Positions 1 to 7,139 are shown, counted from the stretch's first letter. The stretch is 11,922 nt of DNA from Puniceicoccales bacterium (GCA_031258795.1 JAIRMI010000031.1:1-11922); one strand, 5' to 3'. Notes: generated by a model not told the origin, from the letters alone. Numbers and translations: made by a program.

Positions 1-19
1 GGGTATAGCGTGAGCCTTG

Positions 20-754
20 ATGAGTACTTTGGAGATCAATGGACTAAATGTTAGCGTTGAAGGTAGGATGATCTTGCGCGATTTTTCATTACTCATTCCC
101 GGCGGAGAAGTTCATGCGCTAATGGGCCCGAATGGTGCGGGTAAAAGCTCGTTAGCCAATGCGATTGTTGGTCATCCTCACTATGAAATAGAATCCGGCG
201 ATATTTTGTTCGACGGAGCCTCTATTATCGAGTTGCCGCCGGATGAAAGGGCGCGCTTGGGAATCTTTTTATCCTTCCAATATCCAGCGGAACTACCCGG
301 CATTAGCGTGGCAAATTTTATGCGAGCAGCCTTGCAAGCACGCTCCAAAGAACATGTTTCGGCAACGAAGTTTTATAAAAAATTGTACGAATGCATGGAT
401 CTTTTGCGAATAGATCGCAGTTTTACTTCTCGTTCGATGAATGTGGGCTTTTCTGGGGGCGAAAAAAAACGCTTTGAAATTTTGCAAATATTGATGCTGC
501 AACCAACGTGCATCTTGCTCGACGAGATCGACAGTGGGCTTGACATTGATGCCCTTAAAATCGTTGCCAAAGGGTTTAATTCCTTTCGTGGCGGAGGGAT
601 ATCGGCCCTTGTCATTACCCATTACAAGCGACTGTTGCAGCACATCGTACCCGATGTTGTGCACATCATGGATGGCGGCCGAATTGTTCGCAGCGGTGGG
701 CTGAGACTAGTAGATTCGCTGGAGGAGAGCGGCTATCAAAGCGTAGGGACATAG
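20..754 (+). CDS. sufC: SufC, Fe-S cluster assembly ATPase
   Basis: ABC-type ATPase of the SUF iron-sulfur cluster assembly system; it binds SufB (and SufD) in the cytoplasm and powers scaffold rearrangement, and is not a transporter. All ATPase motifs are visible in the 244 residues: Walker A GPNGAGKS (36-43), Q-loop in FQYP (Q87), signature FSGGEKKR (144-151), Walker B CILLDE (164-169), D-loop SGLD (172-175) and switch His in ITHYKR (H201). Length is normal for SufC (about 250). I chose the ATG at 20; a TTG codon directly before it could add one residue. A TGA at 11-13 closes an open frame entering from the left, so an upstream gene may end seven bases before this start, suggesting an operon that begins outside the window. 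The stop codon overlaps the GTG start of sufB (TAGTG), so the two are probably translationally coupled. No strong ribosome binding site is visible. Confidence 0.96.
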   Translation: MSTLEINGLNVSVEGRMILRDFSLLIPGGEVHALMGPNGAGKSSLANAIVGHPHYEIESGDILFDGASIIELPPDERARLGIFLSFQYPAELPGISVANFMRAALQARSKEHVSATKFYKKLYECMDLLRIDRSFTSRSMNVGFSGGEKKRFEILQILMLQPTCILLDEIDSGLDIDALKIVAKGFNSFRGGGISALVITHYKRLLQHIVPDVVHIMDGGRIVRSGGLRLVDSLEESGYQSVGT

Positions 755-2154
755 TGGAAGCGGAAATTTACAATGCGCAAAATGGCAGTGATTTTCGCTG
801 CGATGTGGAATATGCCTACGATTCCGGATTTGGGCTGAGTCACGCTACAGTCGACTATATTTCCAATACCAAAGGCGAAGAATCCTGGTTGCGCCAATTC
901 CGCCATAGGGCATTGGACATATTTTTTTCCAAAGATCTCCCTAAATGGTTTGATCACGGGGAGGTTCGGGCCATAAATTTCGATAAAATTCGCTACTATC
1001 TCGCTCAGAGTGAAAAGATCGGGCACACCTGGGAAGACGTTCCCGATAAGATCAAAGAAACCTTCGAGCGCTTGGGAGTTCCTGAAAACGAGCGCAAGTT
1101 TTTGGCTGGCGTAGAAGCTCAATTTGACAGTGAAGCGGCCTATTCCCGAATGAAGGATGCTTTGCTGGAACGAGGCGTGATTTTTGTCGATTCTGCGGTA
1201 GGACTGAAGGAATATGCCCATATTTTTAGGAAATTTTTTGCCACAGTGGTTCCCGTGGATGATAACAAATTTAGCGCGCTAAACAGTGCGGTTTTCAGTG
1301 GGGGTAGTTTTATCTATGTCCCTGCGGGTGTGAAAGTTGAGCAGCCGTTGCAAGCCTATTTTCGCATAAATTCTGAAAATTTTGGACAGTTTGAGCGCAC
1401 CCTAATAATAGTTGGTGAAGGTGCCGAAGTAACCTACTTGGAGGGGTGCACCGCTCCAAGATTCGACACTTCGAATCTGCACTCAGCCGTCGTCGAGCTT
1501 ATAGCCCTGCCCGGTGCAAAAATTCAGTACATAACGGTGCAAAATTGGTCCAATAGCGTCTACAATCTCGTGACAAAGCGGGCCGTTGCTCATACCGAGG
1601 GGGATATCCGCTGGATAGATTGCAACATTGGTTCCAAATTGACGGCCAAATACCCTGCGATTATCCTGAAGGGCGAGCGTGCTCATGGTGAAGTTTTATC
1701 AATTGCAGTTGCCTCCAATGGGCAGCGTCAGGATACAGGGGCAAAGATGATCCACTTGGCGAATGATACCCGTTCCAATATTATCTCAAAATCGATATCC
1801 ATTCGGGACGGTGTGGCCACTTACCACGGTCTCGTCAAGACAGCTCCGAGGTTGTCCGGTTGCAGGAATAAAACTTGCTGCGATGCATTGCTGCTGAACA
1901 GCGGTAGCCAAAGTGCAACTTATCCAACGATTCAATCGATTGGTACTAAGAATAGGGTGGAGCATGAGGCCAGTGTTTCCAGCGTCGACGGTGAGCAAAT
2001 TTTTTACATGATGCAGCGAGGAATCGTGGAAAAGCATGCCCTTAGCCTGAGCGTAAACGGTTTCATAAACGACCTTGTCCGCGAATTTCCCATGGAATAC
2101 AGCGTCGAACTTAAGCGACTGATTGAATTGGAAACGGAAAATTTCATCGGCTAA
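754..2154 (+). CDS. sufB: SufB, Fe-S cluster scaffold protein
   Basis: Scaffold subunit of the SUF machinery on which sulfur from SufS and iron are assembled, acting in the cytoplasm with SufC and normally SufD. The 466 residues carry the family's hallmark blocks: PLQAYFRIN and GQFERTLII in the middle, then YLEGCTAP, QNWSNSVYNLVTKR, GSKLTAKYPA, the GQRQDTGAKM block, ISKSIS and the C-terminal HEASVS...QRGIVEKHA region. The Cys proposed to carry sulfur in E. coli SufB (C405) corresponds to C376 in TCCDALL, preceded here by a second Cys (C375); the matching Glu is E405 in VEHEAS. Length suits the shorter SufB type (about 470). The start is a GTG sharing one base with the sufC stop, with AGGGA four bases upstream as a ribosome binding site. 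No sufD follows: dnaA converges 27 bp downstream, and the gap has only an AT-only dyad. Confidence 0.96.
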   Translation: MEAEIYNAQNGSDFRCDVEYAYDSGFGLSHATVDYISNTKGEESWLRQFRHRALDIFFSKDLPKWFDHGEVRAINFDKIRYYLAQSEKIGHTWEDVPDKIKETFERLGVPENERKFLAGVEAQFDSEAAYSRMKDALLERGVIFVDSAVGLKEYAHIFRKFFATVVPVDDNKFSALNSAVFSGGSFIYVPAGVKVEQPLQAYFRINSENFGQFERTLIIVGEGAEVTYLEGCTAPRFDTSNLHSAVVELIALPGAKIQYITVQNWSNSVYNLVTKRAVAHTEGDIRWIDCNIGSKLTAKYPAIILKGERAHGEVLSIAVASNGQRQDTGAKMIHLANDTRSNIISKSISIRDGVATYHGLVKTAPRLSGCRNKTCCDALLLNSGSQSATYPTIQSIGTKNRVEHEASVSSVDGEQIFYMMQRGIVEKHALSLSVNGFINDLVREFPMEYSVELKRLIELETENFIG

Positions 2155-2181
2155 TTTTAGGAAAATTTCGCCCCGTATCGT

Positions 2182-3600
2182 TTATTTTGAATTAGCAACA
2201 AGTTTTTGCAGATATTCCACCGTTCTCTTAATGGAAGCATCCTGATCGATCATGTTTTCGACGGTTTTACACGCATGGATAACCGTTCCATGATCCCGCC
2301 CACCGAACTCGTTGCCAATGTCGGACAGCGACTGGCTCGTCATAATGCGACACAGATACATGGCTACCTGCCGCGGAAAGGCAATATTTGCCGGACGCCG
2401 CTTACTTACCATGTCGGCCAACTTAAGCCGATAATACTCTGAAACTTTTTTCTGAACATGTTCTATGGATACCTGAGTCGCTGCTTCTTCGTGAAAAAGA
2501 TCATGCAAAAGGTGTTCAACGGCTTCGGTATTTATGGGGGCATGGGTAAGGGAGGAGTAGCTCGCTAACCGCATCAGTGCCCCCTCTAGTTTGCGAACAT
2601 TACTCGACACACGATTGGCCAGGCATTCCACCACGTCTTGGGGGAGATACAAGTTTATTGCAGTTGCCTTTTTAGCTAGTATCGCCATCCTTGTTTCAAA
2701 ATCTGGCGCCTGTATGTCCGTGACAAGCCCCCATTGGAAGCGGGAAACGAGCCTGCTCTCAAGTTTAGAGATCTCCGATGCTGGCCGATCGCTACACAGT
2801 AAAATTTGTTTTTGCGATTCAAAAAGTTCGTTAAAAGTGTGAAAAAATTCCTCCTGGATGCGCTCCTTACCAGATAGAAAGTGAATATCGTCGATTAGTA
2901 GTACGTCGATGTTGCGATATTTTTGCCTAAAATTTGGCAAGCTATTCTGCTGCAGAGAATTTATGAATTCATTGGTAAATTTTTCCGTGGAGGTATACAC
3001 GACGTGGGTACGGGGAGCCTTCTTCAAGATTTGGTGAGCGACAGCCTGGATCAAATGCGTTTTCCCCAGCCCTGTGTCGCCGTAGAGAAACAGTGGGTTA
3101 TAGGCACGCCCGGGGGTACTTGAAACGGCTATGCATGCAGCATGAGACATCTGGTTTCCGGAACCGACAACAAAGTTTTCGAAGGTATTTTTGGGATTAA
3201 GTAAACACGTTTCACCCGTTCTTTGTCCCGACTTATACTTCGGTTGTTGCTTCGATTTTACCGCTTGCTGGGGCTGTATGGTGTTATCAACGCTGCCATC
3301 ACTGCTAACGCGTAGCGCAACGTCAACTTGGTGCCCAAGGGCAAAGCTGAGCCTCTTGGTAATTACATCCAAATAATTTTCCTGTATCCAGATGAGGGCG
3401 AAATCGTTTTGCACACCGAGAACAATCGCTTTTTCATCCTCCTCAAGTATGGCTATGGGCTCAAACCATATCCTATACACATCCGGCGGGAAAATGTTAG
3501 AAAAATCGGATTTCACTGATTCCCAAAGGTGGGATTTTATTTCTATTTTATCGCTATTCACAGAAAGTTGTTCACAATTATTAAAAATACACCGCGCCAT
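2182..3600 (-). CDS. dnaA: DnaA, chromosomal replication initiator
   Basis: AAA+ ATPase that binds DnaA boxes, melts the origin and loads the helicase. Read from the ATG at 3600 it has 472 residues. Domain I begins at LWESVKSDF (25-33), followed by a polar linker rich in Gln and Lys (about 100-130). The AAA+ core has Walker A GDTGLGKT (174-181), Walker B LLIDDIHFL (234-242), the LESRLVSRF arginine box (280-288) and sensor II Arg in NVRKLEGAL (R336). Domain IV ends in the DNA-binding signature GGRDHGTVIHA (433-443), where Gly stands in place of the first Thr of the common DHTT. The N-terminus is unusually long before LW; a GTG at codon 14 (3561) would give a more typical start. A perfect TATAAT lies at 3604-3609, so a transcript from it would begin at or after the ATG. 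Two DnaA-box-like sites at the gene's 5' end suggest autoregulation. Confidence 0.96.
   Translation of the reverse strand: MARCIFNNCEQLSVNSDKIEIKSHLWESVKSDFSNIFPPDVYRIWFEPIAILEEDEKAIVLGVQNDFALIWIQENYLDVITKRLSFALGHQVDVALRVSSDGSVDNTIQPQQAVKSKQQPKYKSGQRTGETCLLNPKNTFENFVVGSGNQMSHAACIAVSSTPGRAYNPLFLYGDTGLGKTHLIQAVAHQILKKAPRTHVVYTSTEKFTNEFINSLQQNSLPNFRQKYRNIDVLLIDDIHFLSGKERIQEEFFHTFNELFESQKQILLCSDRPASEISKLESRLVSRFQWGLVTDIQAPDFETRMAILAKKATAINLYLPQDVVECLANRVSSNVRKLEGALMRLASYSSLTHAPINTEAVEHLLHDLFHEEAATQVSIEHVQKKVSEYYRLKLADMVSKRRPANIAFPRQVAMYLCRIMTSQSLSDIGNEFGGRDHGTVIHACKTVENMIDQDASIKRTVEYLQKLVANSK
3554..3576 (+). promoter_or_regulatory. Pair of DnaA-box-like sites at the dnaA 5' end
   Basis: CTATTCACA (3554-3562) and TTGTTCACA (3568-3576) each differ by one base from TTATNCACA and lie in the same orientation, 14 bp apart. 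They sit within the first 16 codons of dnaA as read from the ATG at 3600, and the left one overlaps the alternative GTG start at 3561. Binding of DnaA here would suit autorepression or origin activity. This is a consensus match only. Confidence 0.4.
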
Positions 3601-3925
3601 GGGATTATAGATTTTTCAACGAAACAAACCGGTTAAAATTTTGAAATCTCCTCCTTGCAAATAATTCACTTAACTTGCCTTCGATAAATACGTTACGCTG
3701 ATTTCGTGTGTTCATGAAATTTTGAAAAAAGACTGATAGAATTCACCCAATTTAGCACCTAATAATTAAAATCAACGATAAGAAATCAACAAGTTATTAA
3801 CAACCAAATGTGAATAACTTTCGTAGATTTTATGAGCCAGGAACTTAGGCGTAATTTTGGCGTAGAAAAAATTTTTTAATTTATCAACTTTTACCAATAT
3901 TGGCCCACTTTTGGCCGATGCTTAC
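3601..3925. other. Candidate replication origin region (dnaA-rsmA gap)
   Basis: This 325-bp AT-rich gap has no credible gene. It holds an exact minus-strand DnaA box (TGTGAATAA, 3809-3817), a one-mismatch site TTATTAACA (3794-3802) and a weaker TTATCAACT (3881-3889). A run of A/T at 3866-3890 could serve as an unwinding element. GGCGTA is repeated at 3848-3853 and 3859-3864, one helical turn apart, and CCAATATTGG (3894-3903) is a perfect palindrome. Spot counts of G and C suggest a skew change across this area. Many bacterial origins lie beside dnaA, but this could also be just the dnaA regulatory region. Confidence 0.4.
3604..3609 (-). promoter_or_regulatory. Candidate dnaA -10 element
   Basis: Minus-strand TATAAT, a perfect sigma-70 -10 hexamer, ends only three bases before the ATG at 3600. 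Usual spacing would place the transcription start near 3597-3600, implying a leaderless dnaA mRNA or a translation start further in, such as the GTG at 3561. No good -35 hexamer stands about 17 bp upstream, so this may be chance in AT-rich DNA. Confidence 0.3.
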
Positions 3926-4726
3926 CTAAAAACTTTGCCAAGCGTCCAGAGGAATCTGTTCCGGTCGCGCGTTGGGAGGGATTTCGTTTGCCTTTAACCA
4001 TGCACTGAGGCTGAACCCGCACTCGTTGGCAATCCTTGAAATTTGCTTACGCCTGGTACCAAAAATTTTTCTGATTGTCTGCCTGACCTCCGGTAAAAAC
4101 AGATATGGCTTTTCCTTTCGGGCTAGAAACAGCATGACGGAATCGACGGCAGGGACGGGGTGGAAAGAATTTCGTGCCACGTTGCACATCGAAACTTTTG
4201 CGTAGGCTGACTGAAGAAAGATGGATATGGGGCCGAAGGATTTCGTCCCATGTTGGGCTAAAAATCTATTGGCCGCATCGAGTTGTATTATCAATGCGAG
4301 CGATTTCGGCAAATTTTCACACCGCAGTAGCGCCTCTATCCACGGAGATGATATGGCGTAGGGCAAGCTTGCCACAACCTTATAGTCCCCACATTCTCTG
4401 GACAGGGCAGCGATGGGAAATTTGACCGCATCTCCATGCATGATATTAAAATTTTCACTAGCTCCGTATTTCTCTTTCAGAAAGCCTAACAGTCGCCTAT
4501 CCAATTCGATGGCAAACAAGTTGATGCCATGCTTCAGAATTTCTTCGGAAACCGTTCCTAGGCCCGGTCCAATTTCGATCACGTTATCCCCCGGACTCAG
4601 ACCGGCGGAATGCACAAATTTTTCAACCGCGTTTTTGTCTATCAGAAAATTTTGACCAAATTTTTTTGTCGGTCTGCATCCCAAAGCTGTGAGCGTGTCA
4701 ACTGTATATTTAAAGAGAGAAACCAT
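3926..4726 (-). CDS. rsmA: RsmA (KsgA), 16S rRNA adenine dimethyltransferase
   Basis: SAM-dependent enzyme that dimethylates two adjacent adenines near the 3' end of 16S rRNA (A1518/A1519 in E. coli), a late step and checkpoint in small-subunit assembly. The 266 residues match the family length. Visible motifs: KKFGQNFLID (21-30), the SAM-binding IEIGPGLGTVS (50-60), acidic ribose contact in IELD (73-76), HGDAVKF (97-103), motif IV SLPYAISSPW (120-129) and the C-terminal FHPVPAVDS. Motif IV is normally NLPY; here the Asn is Ser (S120), a substitution tolerated in the wider N6-methyltransferase motif but unusual for this family. The start ATG has no clear Shine-Dalgarno. The gene is divergent from tkt across about 400 bp and points toward dnaA, 325 bp away, with no convincing terminator between. 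Confidence 0.94.
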   Translation of the reverse strand: MVSLFKYTVDTLTALGCRPTKKFGQNFLIDKNAVEKFVHSAGLSPGDNVIEIGPGLGTVSEEILKHGINLFAIELDRRLLGFLKEKYGASENFNIMHGDAVKFPIAALSRECGDYKVVASLPYAISSPWIEALLRCENLPKSLALIIQLDAANRFLAQHGTKSFGPISIFLQSAYAKVSMCNVARNSFHPVPAVDSVMLFLARKEKPYLFLPEVRQTIRKIFGTRRKQISRIANECGFSLSAWLKANEIPPNARPEQIPLDAWQSF

Positions 4727-4763
4727 CGATCAGCCATAGTAGTTAAAAATTTTCTCCCTTGGC

Positions 4764-4778
4764 GAGAATTTTATTCTC
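4764..4778. promoter_or_regulatory. Perfect dyad, possible operator
   Basis: GAGAAT-TTT-ATTCTC is a perfect inverted repeat with 6-bp arms and a 3-bp centre, located 38 bp upstream of the rsmA start and upstream of the rightward promoter-like hexamers. Its size suits a dimeric regulator's site, but it matches no operator I can name with confidence. The rest of 4727-4812 shows nothing else recognisable. Confidence 0.3.
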
Positions 4779-4812
4779 AAGCTCTTAATGGGAAAATTTT
4801 TGCAAAAAACTA

Positions 4813-4837
4813 TTGACAGGTTATGTATTTGTATAAT
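4813..4837 (+). promoter_or_regulatory. Promoter-like hexamers ahead of the structured region
   Basis: A perfect TTGACA (4813-4818) and a perfect TATAAT (4832-4837) face rightward, but the spacer is only 13 bp, shorter than the usual 16-18, so they may not act as a pair. If TATAAT is used, transcription would start near 4842-4845, exactly where the 5' strand of the predicted closing stem of the following RNA begins. Confidence 0.35.
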
Positions 4838-4841
4838 TGTA

Positions 4842-5013
4842 GACACCGATTCCGGCTCGTGAAGTAAGCGGGATTGGGAGTTGTACCGCAAAGGACGGGG
4901 TTCGGTCGTTGGGCCCCTAAAATTTTTCGGCTGCCGCTACTCTTTATCTGTAATTTTGATAGGTGAATTTCAAAGTTTTTGTACAAATTGCCGCCAATCT
5001 GAGGTGTCGCAAT
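4842..5013 (+). ncRNA. Putative structured RNA or leader upstream of tkt
   Basis: No protein is credible here, but the plus strand can fold into a closed structure. GACACC (4842-4847) pairs with GGTGTC (5003-5008); the next four bases GATT (4848-4851) pair with AATC (4996-4999), leaving TGA bulged; GGC (4854-4856) then pairs with GCC (4990-4992). Inside, TTGTAC (4881-4886) pairs with GTACAA (4981-4986). Local hairpins are GGGGTT/GGCCCC (4897-4902 with 4912-4917) and TTTTGA/TCAAAG (4954-4959 with 4970-4975). Several pairs are G.U only when read on the plus strand. A free RNA of about 165-170 nt with paired ends recalls 6S RNA in size, but I recognise no family signature. It could instead be a tkt leader. 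From 5014 to 5123 I see only a possible GCCGCC/GGCGGT pairing (4990-4995 with 5036-5041). All pairings were found by eye. Confidence 0.35.
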
Positions 5014-5123
5014 GAGTGAATACGAATCTTGCAAAGGCGGTGAGGGACATTTAATAGTTAATACTTGTTAAATTCATTGAATAATTGATTGAATTTCACG
5101 GAAAATTTATCCATCTTAAGGTT

Positions 5124-7139
5124 ATGGGTTCATTCGTGAAACGACGCGAATTCGGCGTAAAATTTGCTTACGATTGGGATGCCCTAGTGGAAGCGTCCTC
5201 GATTTCAAAGGGCCTTGTTTGCGATCAAGTTGCCCGTGCCCAGTCTGGACACTTGGGTACGGCCCTTGGCTGTTCGGCAATAGGTGCGGCGCTATTTGGG
5301 TATTTGCTGCGATTTAATCCGCTGGAACCGAGCTGGTTAAATCGGGATAGATTCATCTTATCCTGCGGCCATGCCAGTGCATTCTTGTACGCGTGGTTAC
5401 ACCTAGCCGGCTACGGGCTTTCACTGGATGATCTGAAAAATTTTAGGCAAGCCCATAGTAAAACGCCGGGGCATCCAGAATTTGGTGTAACGGATGGAGT
5501 GGAGTGCACAACGGGACCCCTGGGACAGGGGATTGGAAACGCCGTTGGTTTCGCCATCAGCGGCAAAAAATTAGAAGCGGTGTGCAACGGTGATGAGGAG
5601 AAAATTTTTAACTACAATGTGGTGTGTTTGTGCGGAGACGGCTGCTTACAAGAGGGAGTAGCATCTGAAGCTTGCTCCTTGGCTGGACACCTGAAATTGG
5701 ACAACCTGATTCTAATTTACGACAGAAATAATGTCACCATTGATGGTGCATTGTCCCGTTCCCAGAGCGAGGATGTTGAGAAAAAATTTGAGGCTTACGA
5801 ATTTGAAATCGACACCATTGATGGAAGCTCCGTGGAACAGGTTGTTGCCTCCTATGCAAAGTTGGTTTCATCAAAAAATGGACAGCCAAAGATACTGATC
5901 GCCGACACAACGATAGGCGACAGCATCGATGAGGTTGCCGGTACGAGTAAAGCTCACGGAGAAGGAGGGGCGAAATTTATAAAATCGGCCAAGGCAAAAT
6001 TGGGACTGCCCGACACCGATTTTTTTGTTTCCGAGAAGGTGAGGAATTTTTTCGAAGAGCGGCTGAGGGAAAGGATAGGGGAGTATAATTCTTGGCGTCG
6101 CATTTTTGATGCATGGTCGGAGGATAATCCGAAATTGCGTAAAATTTTGCTGAAAAGTGACAGCGATGATATTTGCGAAAAACTGAGAAATTTTGAATAC
6201 GATGATTCTGCGGAAGGTGTTTCTACGCGTGTAGCCAATGGTGAAATTATGCAATTTTTAGCAAAGTGCGATCCTCTTATGGTGACTGCTAGTGCCGATT
6301 TGTTCTCTTCCACAAAAAACTATCTCGATGACTGTGGAGATTTTTCAGCCAATGATAGATGCGGCCGAAATGTGGAATTCGGAGTACGCGAACATGCCAT
6401 GGGGACAGTCCTAAATGGCATATGTTACGATGGGATCTTTAATATGTCCTGTGCAACATTTTTGGTGTTTTCCGATTACATGAGAGCGGCAATTCGCCTT
6501 GCATCCATGGCCAAATTGCACGCGCTTTATATATTTACCCATGACTCCATTGCCGTAGGGAAAGATGGCCCAACCCATCAGCCAGTAGAAACCCTAGCAT
6601 CTTTGAGATGTGTTCCAAATTTATACGTTATGAGGCCTGCCGATTGTGAGGAGTTGATTGGTGTGTGGATTGCTTACTATTCGAGGAAAAATTCGCCATT
6701 CGCGTTCATATTGTCGCGCCAAGATTTACCAATTTTGCGCAAAGATGGGACAAACAGGACAGAGGTACTTCGCGGTGCCTACGTCATCCATAGGGAAAAA
6801 TCGAAACTTCGATGTATTGTGATTGCAACGGGTAGTGAATTATCGATTGCCATTGGGGTTGCTAAGAAGTTTGATGATGTGCGCGTTGTTTCCATGCCAT
6901 GCATGGAGCTTTTCGACGAGCAGGAAGACGACTTCAAGGAGTCCATTCTACCAAGGGCATGTGAAAACAGAGTGGCGATTGAAGCGGGTGTGGCAATGCC
7001 ATGGTACAAATATGTGGGAGTCGATGGCAAATGTGTGTGCGTGGATAAATTTGGTTTCAGTGGTTCAGAAGGCGATTTATATATTGCCAACGGATTGACG
7101 ATTGCTAACCTTACCTGCCAGTTGAGCATTTTTATATGA
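5124..7139 (+). CDS. tkt: Transketolase
   Basis: Thiamine-diphosphate enzyme of the non-oxidative pentose phosphate pathway, moving two-carbon units between ketose and aldose phosphates in the cytoplasm. With the ATG at 5124 it has 671 residues, close to E. coli TktA (663). Visible active-site elements: SGHLGTALG and SCGHASAF (substrate-contact His), the ThDP motif starting GDG (171-173) and ending DRNNVTIDG, the loop His in KAHGEGG, catalytic Glu in FGVREHAMG (E423), THDSI and DGPTHQPVE, and the phosphate-binding Arg in LSRQDLP. No key residue is missing. The frame stays open to a TTG at 5085 (13 extra residues), but ATG with AAGG just upstream fits homologues better; the spacing is short, so the start is uncertain. 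The next gene begins 10 bp after the stop, with its ribosome binding site overlapping the TGA, so the two are probably co-transcribed. Confidence 0.95.
   Translation: MGSFVKRREFGVKFAYDWDALVEASSISKGLVCDQVARAQSGHLGTALGCSAIGAALFGYLLRFNPLEPSWLNRDRFILSCGHASAFLYAWLHLAGYGLSLDDLKNFRQAHSKTPGHPEFGVTDGVECTTGPLGQGIGNAVGFAISGKKLEAVCNGDEEKIFNYNVVCLCGDGCLQEGVASEACSLAGHLKLDNLILIYDRNNVTIDGALSRSQSEDVEKKFEAYEFEIDTIDGSSVEQVVASYAKLVSSKNGQPKILIADTTIGDSIDEVAGTSKAHGEGGAKFIKSAKAKLGLPDTDFFVSEKVRNFFEERLRERIGEYNSWRRIFDAWSEDNPKLRKILLKSDSDDICEKLRNFEYDDSAEGVSTRVANGEIMQFLAKCDPLMVTASADLFSSTKNYLDDCGDFSANDRCGRNVEFGVREHAMGTVLNGICYDGIFNMSCATFLVFSDYMRAAIRLASMAKLHALYIFTHDSIAVGKDGPTHQPVETLASLRCVPNLYVMRPADCEELIGVWIAYYSRKNSPFAFILSRQDLPILRKDGTNRTEVLRGAYVIHREKSKLRCIVIATGSELSIAIGVAKKFDDVRVVSMPCMELFDEQEDDFKESILPRACENRVAIEAGVAMPWYKYVGVDGKCVCVDKFGFSGSEGDLYIANGLTIANLTCQLSIFI

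Larger units (their letters stand above)
3635..5608. repeat. Cluster of A4T4 octamers
   Basis: The self-complementary octamer AAAATTTT starts at 3635, 3868, 4062, 4448, 4646, 4746, 4793, 4919, 5437 and 5601: ten copies in about 2 kb, spanning the dnaA-rsmA gap, rsmA, the rsmA-tkt gap and the start of tkt. I found only five more in the other 9.9 kb (1376, 6141, 8554, 10774, 11325). A4T4 runs are known to bend DNA. The copies are dispersed single octamers in both coding and non-coding sequence, not a tandem array. Confidence 0.5.

Noticed and set aside
293..664. Long antisense open frame opposite sufC, and similar ones opposite sufB, dnaA, tkt, the AsmA-like gene and sufS
   Set aside because: They are shadows of well-supported genes, without ribosome binding sites or family motifs.
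2153..2167. AATTTT-AGG-AAAATT inverted repeat between the convergent sufB and dnaA ends
   Set aside because: Arms are AT-only with no adjacent T run on either strand, so it is a poor terminator; it may just reflect frequent A/T runs.
3648..3656. Minus-strand AAGGAGGAG resembling a strong ribosome binding site upstream of dnaA
   Set aside because: No start codon at suitable spacing; the nearest frame closes within a few codons, and dnaA's own start is about 50 bases further on.
4810..5034. 74-residue open frame on the minus strand between rsmA and tkt
   Set aside because: No recognisable family, no ribosome binding site and low-complexity ordinary residues; the same stretch has better evidence for plus-strand RNA structure.
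4842..5041. TPP riboswitch controlling transketolase (a ThDP enzyme)
   Set aside because: The conserved TPP-aptamer elements (CUGAGA and ACCUGA-type segments) are not present; the CTGAGG near 4999 is not enough.
5085..5123. TTG start that would extend transketolase by 13 residues
   Set aside because: No ribosome binding site upstream and the extra residues do not resemble transketolase N-termini; ATG at 5124 preferred, with some doubt.
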